A stretch of DNA of 64,000 nucleotides from Latrodectus hesperus (taxonomy: Eukaryota > Arthropoda > Arachnida > Araneae > Theridiidae): the NCBI GenBank assembly GCA_037975125.1, contig CM075851.1:126774981-126838980 (forward strand), in the 5' to 3' direction. The stretch's first letter is position 1. The number at the start of each line of letters is the position of its first letter. The position numbers were made by a program, and so were the translations under genes. The notes under the pieces are model-generated. The model had not been told where the DNA came from. It made no database searches and saw only the letters and a program-made list of their open reading frames with translations. This document shows positions 57,541 through 64,000 of the stretch, one piece after another.

Positions 57541-60069
57541 GTGCTATGATTTTAATACAAAATTAAAATCAAGATGAATGATTCAGTATATATCATGAGA
57601 ATACATCCGATAATGAATGTCGCTCTTTTAATACTGCACAGATAATTTACGCAATTTTACAAAGGCCACAATTCTTTTCAGGTGGAAGTACACGTGAAAG
57701 TTTGTTGTCAACTATCACACCTAATAATGTGTTACAGTAAGGAAAATGTAAATGGAGGATAATTACTGTACCTGCCAAATGATAAAGAAAGAATTTAACT
57801 TAGGATTTACTCCAATACATAAAGTCGTTATTGAAACAATGCTTTCAGCTTGAAAAATAGCTTGTCTAGAATCAATCAGGAATCCCATACATATTTTAAA
57901 GATAGTGACCATCAAAATACATCTAAAATTGTAACTGATAACGAAACATATATATAATTTTTAATGTCCCAGCATATCAAGAAATTAAAATATGAATCTT
58001 CATACACAATGAATGAAAAGACAATTTTCCATGTAAAAAGTAATATATATTGTTTTCTTTAACATTTATTTTTGAAACACAAGACTGGTCAAATTCGTTA
58101 AATTGGAAGGGCGATAAATATAGTTATAGATAACTAAAAATACATTCTAATAAATGTCTTCCAGAATTTTTTTTAAGAAATGAATGTCAAAGAACACCTG
58201 TTCCACCTTGACAGTACATCTTCTCATTTAGTAAAACTGACAGCTTAATTTCTTGAACAAAAACACTGCAAAATGATAAAATGTTTTCTTTTGGAATCTA
58301 TCAAATTACCGAGACTCTAATCAATACGCAGATTCGTCTAAAAATAGTATTTGATCAATTTATGAAGCAATCATTTTTAACATAAAAAATAAAATGCTTT
58401 AATATGCGCAACAAAATTGTGTTTGTTAAATCAGCTTATGTTTTTATACATAAAAATCGTAAAAATATTCATAGCCTAACAAGCAATTTTTAATTCGCGC
58501 ATTATTTCGAGAAATGTTTATATTTTATAATATAAATATATACACTGTATTTATGCAATCTATATTTATAGGCATTTCTACAAAACAAACACAAAGACAT
58601 CAACATATTGCGTAAAAATTACGCCATCAAATTTAGCTGAGTACATTATCGTGTTCTATTATCAAGAACAAGACAAAGCGTTTCTTTTCTGACAAAATCT
58701 CAAGCGATCAAAAATATATCAGCAGCAGTATGTCTTTTACGACATTAAATTTGGCGTCCGATTTATGAGCTTTTCCACGGCAAACAAATGGATAAAGGAT
58801 TTTTGAAAAAAACGGCTTTCAAAATAGTTTGCGGAATATAAATTTTTTATAGCAAATACAATAAAATAGTTTCCAGTCTCCGGTAAAAGTCCGTTTAATG
58901 TAAGGTAAAAAAATCAAGCAGTCAGTAATAAAGAATTTCTTTAAGAAAAATCAATAACGATGGAAATTCTTAGAATTTTTGATAGTAAAAACTATATATA
59001 ACGAACAGAAAAAAAAATCCTGCAATATAAATGTATTCCAACTTTTATTGAGCAGTTTAAAAAACGGGGGTTGGTTTTCATTTGTAACTGTATAATAAAA
59101 ACATTTTAAGAACGTTTAATGAAGTGGAGATGTTGAAAAATTTATTTAAGGATATGTTCGAGCAAATGGCAAACAATTTAACATGAAAAGCTTTAAATAA
59201 ACTTGCTCTCCATAGTATATTTATGCATACGGATATTATAAATACACGTCAAGTGTTGAGAACCTTGTAGAAAATATTTCACAAGACGTAATAGAATTTG
59301 TTGAATGTGCACAACAAAACATGGAATTTCGGTTTCAAAAATAACGAAGAAAATAGTTACAAATGTCAAGGGTTTTTTGAAGCTGTATAACATAGGAGCT
59401 GATATGATTAAGTAAATTCCAAATGAGATAATAAAAATTTTAATTTTTTAATATTTCCTGATAATGTTTCCTGTAAATGTGGCTTAATATAAAGAAAATA
59501 TACCATGGAGATGACTTTAGAACATTTATTTATAATTTTATCTATTTATTTTGGAAATCACAATTCCATGGTTCAATGTACACGGCAACGAATGGTACGA
59601 CAACGATGTTTCGGCCATCGCAATATTCGCTTAAAATATCTGAACATTTCCCATTTTGGCCTTAATTTATGATGTATGTATGTCCACTTATATGCATAAA
59701 TGTGGATCTATTTATGTGTGCCAAAGTCTTACAATTTTATAGAAGAGTTTGTCTCTTTTATTCTTGTATAATAATGAAATGAGTTCTAGTTCAGAATTAA
59801 TGAAAAGTGACGTTTTTTAAGTAGTCTAAGTAAGGTTATACACTTATTCGACAACATCATTAAAAATTCTAGAGAGAAGCAATTTTATTTTTCTATACAT
59901 ACTAATAATATTTAGCTTCAATAAAATCTTCTTGAAAATCACTTTAGCAGTTTAAAAGCACCCTGAAGAGAATTATTTTTTGTGAACCGCGTCTTATCAT
60001 TACATGTATAGTTTAACTTTCTCTTCTTTCCTATAGTCTTCACCTTAATCTTCTTCGCTTCATAAATGA
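57541..60069. other. AT-rich noncoding DNA
   Basis: No gene or repeat recognised. Confidence 0.5.
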
Positions 60070-60226
60070 TGTAATGAGCTTGAGCACTCTTGTCTTCTCT
60101 TCAACAGTTCGTGAATTCGATTCCTGAACCGAGTTTTCACTTTTTCAAGTGATTTGTAATCAACTTTAGGTCCCGGTTCAATTAGCCTTTTTGTATGAAA
60201 ACAGAGTAAAACAAATAAAGCAAAAC
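60070..60226 (+). repeat. tRNA-derived SINE family A, diverged copy
   Basis: ATGAGCTTGAGCACTCTTGTC, CAACAGTTCGTGAATTCGATTCC (box B arm) and TTTAGGTCCCGGTTCAATTAGCC line up with the clean copy at 29683. Ends CAA-rich (AAACAAATAAAGCAAAACC). Confidence 0.65.
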
Positions 60227-60350
60227 CGAGGTTTGTACCATAATGTCCTTCGCCCTACAGAAAGAACGCACTACCGAAAGTTAAATGTATAGTTCTCAAT
60301 TTTTCTCTATCTACATACAAAGTTCACCAAACTTTGTATCAACAGCATTG

Positions 60351-60352
60351 TA
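60351..60352 (+). repeat. Mariner TA target duplication (left)
   Basis: TA immediately before TTAGGTTGGGG; partner at 61008-61009. Confidence 0.7.
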
Positions 60353-60562
60353 TTAGGTTGGGGAATAACTTCGTTGCGTTTTTACCAAAGACTTTTATTT
60401 AAGCAAAAAACGATAATTATATATCAATAAGTTAATCAATTATATATTCGCCGTTGCTGTTTACAGCCTCTTCCCACCTCTCGACCCATTTGTTGATGCC
60501 GTTCCGCCAAAAATCATCTGGTCTGGTGTCAAATAGGTTGTTGAGCCAGTTTTTACGGACCT
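60353..60562 (-). repeat. Left arm: inverted copy of mariner 3' end
   Basis: The reverse complement encodes the mariner C-terminus, including NWLNNLFDTRPDDFWRNG and the NGEYIID end. It is longer than the matching right arm because the right copy has lost the roughly 15 codons encoded by 60516-60562. Confidence 0.8.
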
Positions 60563-60563
60563 C

Positions 60564-60930
60564 TTGGTGCACTGGGAAATGCTCGGAAAGAATGCCACAG
60601 TCAACAAGGAGCTCTACATTGCCCAGCTACACCGCGTGAATGAGGCTATTCGTCTGAAAAGACCTGATCGACATGATCAAACCATACTCCTTCACAACAA
60701 CACCAGTCGTCAAAGCCGCACTCCAAGAGCTCGAATGGGAGGTCCTTCAGCATCTATCGTATTCTCCGGAACTTGTACCGACCGATTACCATCTTTTCCG
60801 CTCCTTGTCAAACCATATGAAGAGCGTTACCTTCGATAACAAAGGCGATTTTTGGCGGAACGGCATCAACAAATGGGTCGAGAGGTGGGAAGAATCTGTA
60901 AACAGCAACGGCGAATATATAATTGATTAA
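60564..60930 (+). pseudogene. Mariner transposase fragment (catalytic domain and C-terminus)
   Basis: Starts at VHWEMLGKNATVN and runs through LYIAQLHRVNEAIRLKRPDRH, the typical irritans-mariner segment. The second catalytic Asp (LLHDN in active enzymes) is Asn here (LLHNN). A one-base frameshift near 60700 separates this from the second half (LEWEVLQH...SPELVPTDYHLF, with the third Asp present). A deletion of about 15 codons follows KGDF before WRNGINKWVERWE. It ends in NGEYIID with stop at 60928-60930. The N-terminal half and first Asp are missing. Inactive. Confidence 0.85.
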
Positions 60931-61007
60931 CTTATTGATATAATTATTGTTTTTTGCTTAAATAAAAGTTCTTGGTAAAAACGCTACGAATTTATTCCCC
61001 AACCTAA

Positions 61008-61009
61008 TA
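61008..61009 (+). repeat. Mariner TA target duplication (right)
   Basis: TA immediately after CCAACCTAA. Confidence 0.7.
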
Positions 61010-61061
61010 TTTAATGAGTTAAATTTTAAACAAAGTACAAACATTTATGCGCTTGAAATTT

Positions 61062-61089
61062 GAGTGTGTGTGTGTGTGTGTGTGTGTGT
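61062..61089. repeat. (GT)n microsatellite
   Basis: About 28 bp of TG repeat. Confidence 0.9.
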
Positions 61090-62154
61090 TTAGAACGTAA
61101 TCTTCTTAATGGGCTTGCACGGTACTGGGCACCTCTGCTCGGTAGCATTTTGTGCCATAGCTTAGAACGCAATCACATCGCATAAGACGTAACACTCTCA
61201 ATTTGTTTTATCATATAGAATGAATGCCACCAAAATAAAATAAAAAAATTTAATTTCCCTTTCAACAAATTATATAATATAAAGATAAATACTGAAAGAA
61301 ACTAATCAAATGACTCATCCTTTGAATATAAAATAAAATAGGGACAAATGGAGAATTAATGTGCAAATTCAAAATTAAGAAAAACTATAGTAATAATTAC
61401 CACAAATTTACTTTTTAATCCTAATTTAGATGAATGAAATAATCTAATCAGATAACAGGTAATATATATGCAATAAATTTAGGAGCTTTGAACAAAGTAT
61501 ATAATGGTTTACAGAAAAATACATGATACTTTTATTTTAACATGTATAAGTTAACAAATATTTTATGCTGTTGATAAAATACAGCATTTTTTAACTAAGA
61601 AAGTACAGAAAATTATTCGAAATGTTTACAACAGTGCCATGCAATATTCTATTGATAGTTTTATATTATTTTTTTCATTTTACATCACTTTATTTAATCT
61701 ATAATTTTCCTATTCGAAAATTATGATGGCATTAAGAATAGCATTTAATTTAATAAATTACTAAAACATTATGCTCAACTTATAAGAAAATATGTTAATT
61801 TGATCATATATTTTATGTTCTATTATAAAGGAATCTTATATATTCTCCATAAATATTAGAAGTTTCGGTTTTGTTACTAAAAAAATGCAATGTGCAATAC
61901 GTTTTATTTATATAGCATGGAGTTTCTTTCCACGTGCAATAGAAAACATCCTTAAATAATAATTTGATAATTCTTTATTCGAATTAATTAAATATAACAC
62001 ACATATATATTAATAATATTTTTAAATTTTCTTTGTAATACTGTAATTGTTTGCTGTTTCGTTTCATTCCTTTTGTAGAACATTTTTAAAATAAATTATT
62101 CCAAAACATTTCCAGTTACCTATGTCTACTCACCGAAGCAACTACATAACCACA
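61090..62154. other. AT-rich noncoding DNA
   Basis: No gene recognised. Confidence 0.5.
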
Positions 62155-62235
62155 ATCATCTCGTCAATCTGAGTCTAATGAAGTGACGGAAGAGACATCT
62201 GAGTTGGCACTCTCCTCTCCAAAGTATACCAACCA
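62155..62235 (-). repeat. SINE-like family B fragment
   Basis: GTGACGGAAGAGACATCTGAG and TTGGCACTCTCCTCTCCAAAG match the core of the 8- and 26-kb copies. Confidence 0.5.
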
Positions 62236-62269
62236 TTTCATATACATACATCACATATATCACACACAT

Positions 62270-62277
<8 letters not shown>

Positions 62278-62365
<88 letters not shown>
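62278..62365. repeat. (TA)n microsatellite with interruption
   Basis: About 88 bp of TA split by AGTGTG at 62305-62310, preceded by a CACACA stretch. Confidence 0.9.
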
Positions 62366-62366
<1 letters not shown>

Positions 62367-64000
62367 TGACAATGAAACATTAGATTCTACGAAAGGTTAA
62401 CATGCGTAGGCCTTTTCATCGCAACGATCTTCCGCTGTATCAGGCACCGAACTTATTAACTTTCGATTATAAATTGCGTCCACCTTCATAGATGAATATT
62501 GAATATTCATGCCACCACACATGTACAATATTATAATATGACACTTTAGAAATGCCTTTATTTTAAGCAGTAAAAGTTATTTTATTGTATGTTATTCAAA
62601 TAAATATACTGTGTCATAAAATATTAAATTTCTATTTTACCAGATGTTTTTATTCATATAAAATAAAGAATCATGGCGCAAATATTTATATATTGGATGT
62701 TGCATACAGCTGTGTGTGTGAAATATTTTCTAACATTATTTACTTTGGCTAAAACGTATAATGAAATAGCGAAAACCAATAGAAATAAAATGATTTTACA
62801 GTAATATAGGAATTTCTTATGTATTCATTCTACAAAATTTAATAAATCAAGTTTCTCTCTAACTAATTCAGGCAATTTTTCGTTTTATTTTAAAAGCATT
62901 AAAGAGACTAAGAATGTTCATGTTTTATTTGGGTATTTATTTAATATTTCACAAAGAATATTTTATTGATAAAGAATCAAACATTTTAATACTGTAAATA
63001 CTGGAGACAAAATTTTCCTCTTGTGATAATGAAAGTGGTATTAAATTTATACCAAAAAAACACTAAACCTTTCTGATGAAAAAAATTAGTTTTTATTTTG
63101 TAAACTAGTTAGATTTAGATTTTTTTTGTTTCTATAGAAATATAACTGCATTCACACTACCAACATAAATAATTTCAAAGACATGATTGTAGAAATTCCT
63201 TTTCCATACGGTAAATATGCTTTACCTGACAAAAGCGTAAAATAGTCTTACATCAGTATTTATTTGCAATATTACATTGCAATTTTATGTTAATATTGAA
63301 CATGTCAAAGTAAACGATTTTTTGTGTTTATGCAATATCTTGTTTTCCACTTGAATAAAAAGTTTTTTGTTATGAACCTTGAAACTATAGATAAGAGAAA
63401 TGAACAGTTTATATCATTATGGAAAACGAATTTTTCATCCGTTACAAGAAATTAATGAAGAAGACAATGTTTAGTGTCTTTACATTGTGTTATTATGCGA
63501 TGTTCTCGATTGCCTATTTCTTCAAATTGAATTTTCTTAACAGACATGTTTAATTTTTAAGAGTGAAGTGACGAAATCAAAACTAGATGTGATACAAATG
63601 AAATTACTACAGTAAATTGTCGAGTATTGTTCCTCTGTCGTTTTCAATATTTGATTGCGGGTCTTCTTTTAGGCGGCATGTCGTTCTAACTACACCAGTA
63701 TCGTTCATTCGTATTTTGAATTCACTAGTTTCCTTGGATCGATTGTACTAGCATCTAAACCTGTTATAAATAGGGATAAGTTTGTTTTCTCAGTTCTATA
63801 AACTATAAATTATAGTTTCTTAGTTAATCCTAATGAAATTAGTAGCTTTGTAAAAGAGATGCATATCGCCATTTCCCCGCATTGATAATTTTATTTTACG
63901 TTCATACACATAAAATATGCTTTTAGTTTCTTATTTTTGACCAATTGTAGTTACCTTTGAACCCATGCTACTCTTCGTTTCTTTTAAATTTTTTCCTGCT
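62366..64000. other. AT-rich noncoding DNA
   Basis: Nothing recognised to the window end. Confidence 0.5.

Larger units (their letters stand above)
60353..61007. mobile_element. Foldback mariner (irritans-type), 655 bp
   Basis: Both ends read TTAGGTTGGGGAATAA towards the inside and are flanked by TA. The inverted repeat is not the usual 30 bp: 60353-60515 mirrors about 60848-61007 and includes the C-terminal coding region. The normal 5' two-thirds of the element (HTH region and first catalytic Asp) is absent, replaced by an inverted copy of the 3' end running to about 60562. The middle carries a transposase fragment. Confidence 0.85.

Noticed and set aside
60454..60639. 61-codon plus-strand ORF at the left of the mariner
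   Set aside because: It is antisense to the inverted C-terminal copy and crosses the rearrangement junction.

Overview
The window is AT-rich eukaryotic DNA, dominated by mobile elements and simple repeats. It has no recognisable host exon, no operon structure and no bacterial feature. The mix of a ZBED-type hAT element, a Tc1 element, an irritans-type mariner, tRNA-derived SINEs, long (TA)n runs and a 400-bp retroposon family points to an arthropod. An orb-weaving spider or close relative is my best guess; that is an inference from repeat style, not a match to a known gene.

Layout. 1-2066: the 3' part of a decayed hAT element, with a transposase pseudogene and its 3' terminal inverted repeat. 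3228-4658: a decayed Tc1-like element. About 5.7-9.5 kb: retroposon fragments. 12117-12506: a 29-bp minisatellite, interrupted by a complete LTR retrotransposon (12507-19426), with the array resuming at 19427. 19685-20006: a tRNA-SINE that carries a large (TA)n expansion. 25.1-26.4 kb: two tandemly oriented copies of a second SINE-like family. 29683-29859: a clean tRNA-SINE with a 13-bp target duplication. 30-54 kb: mostly AT-rich sequence with degraded SINE pieces, several perfect hairpins and one pogo-like remnant. 54159-54536: an unrecognised minus-strand ORF. 56882-57150: a roughly 80-bp degenerate tandem repeat built from two alternating dyads. 60353-61007: a mariner rearranged into a foldback element.

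The centrepiece is the 6920-bp LTR retrotransposon. It has 324-bp LTRs that differ at 3 sites, a 5-bp AATAT target duplication, a PBS, a polypurine tract and one uninterrupted 1525-codon gag-pol ORF. Its reverse transcriptase is Ty3/gypsy-like, but the domain order is Gag - protease - integrase - RT - RNase H, the Ty1/copia order. This is the hallmark of the Gmr1-like group, first described from deuterostomes. All proteins needed for a retrotransposition cycle appear to be encoded, so the copy looks young and potentially autonomous.

The other elements are remnants: hAT, Tc1 and mariner have frameshifts, stops or lost catalytic residues and could at most be moved in trans. The SINEs would depend on an unseen LINE.
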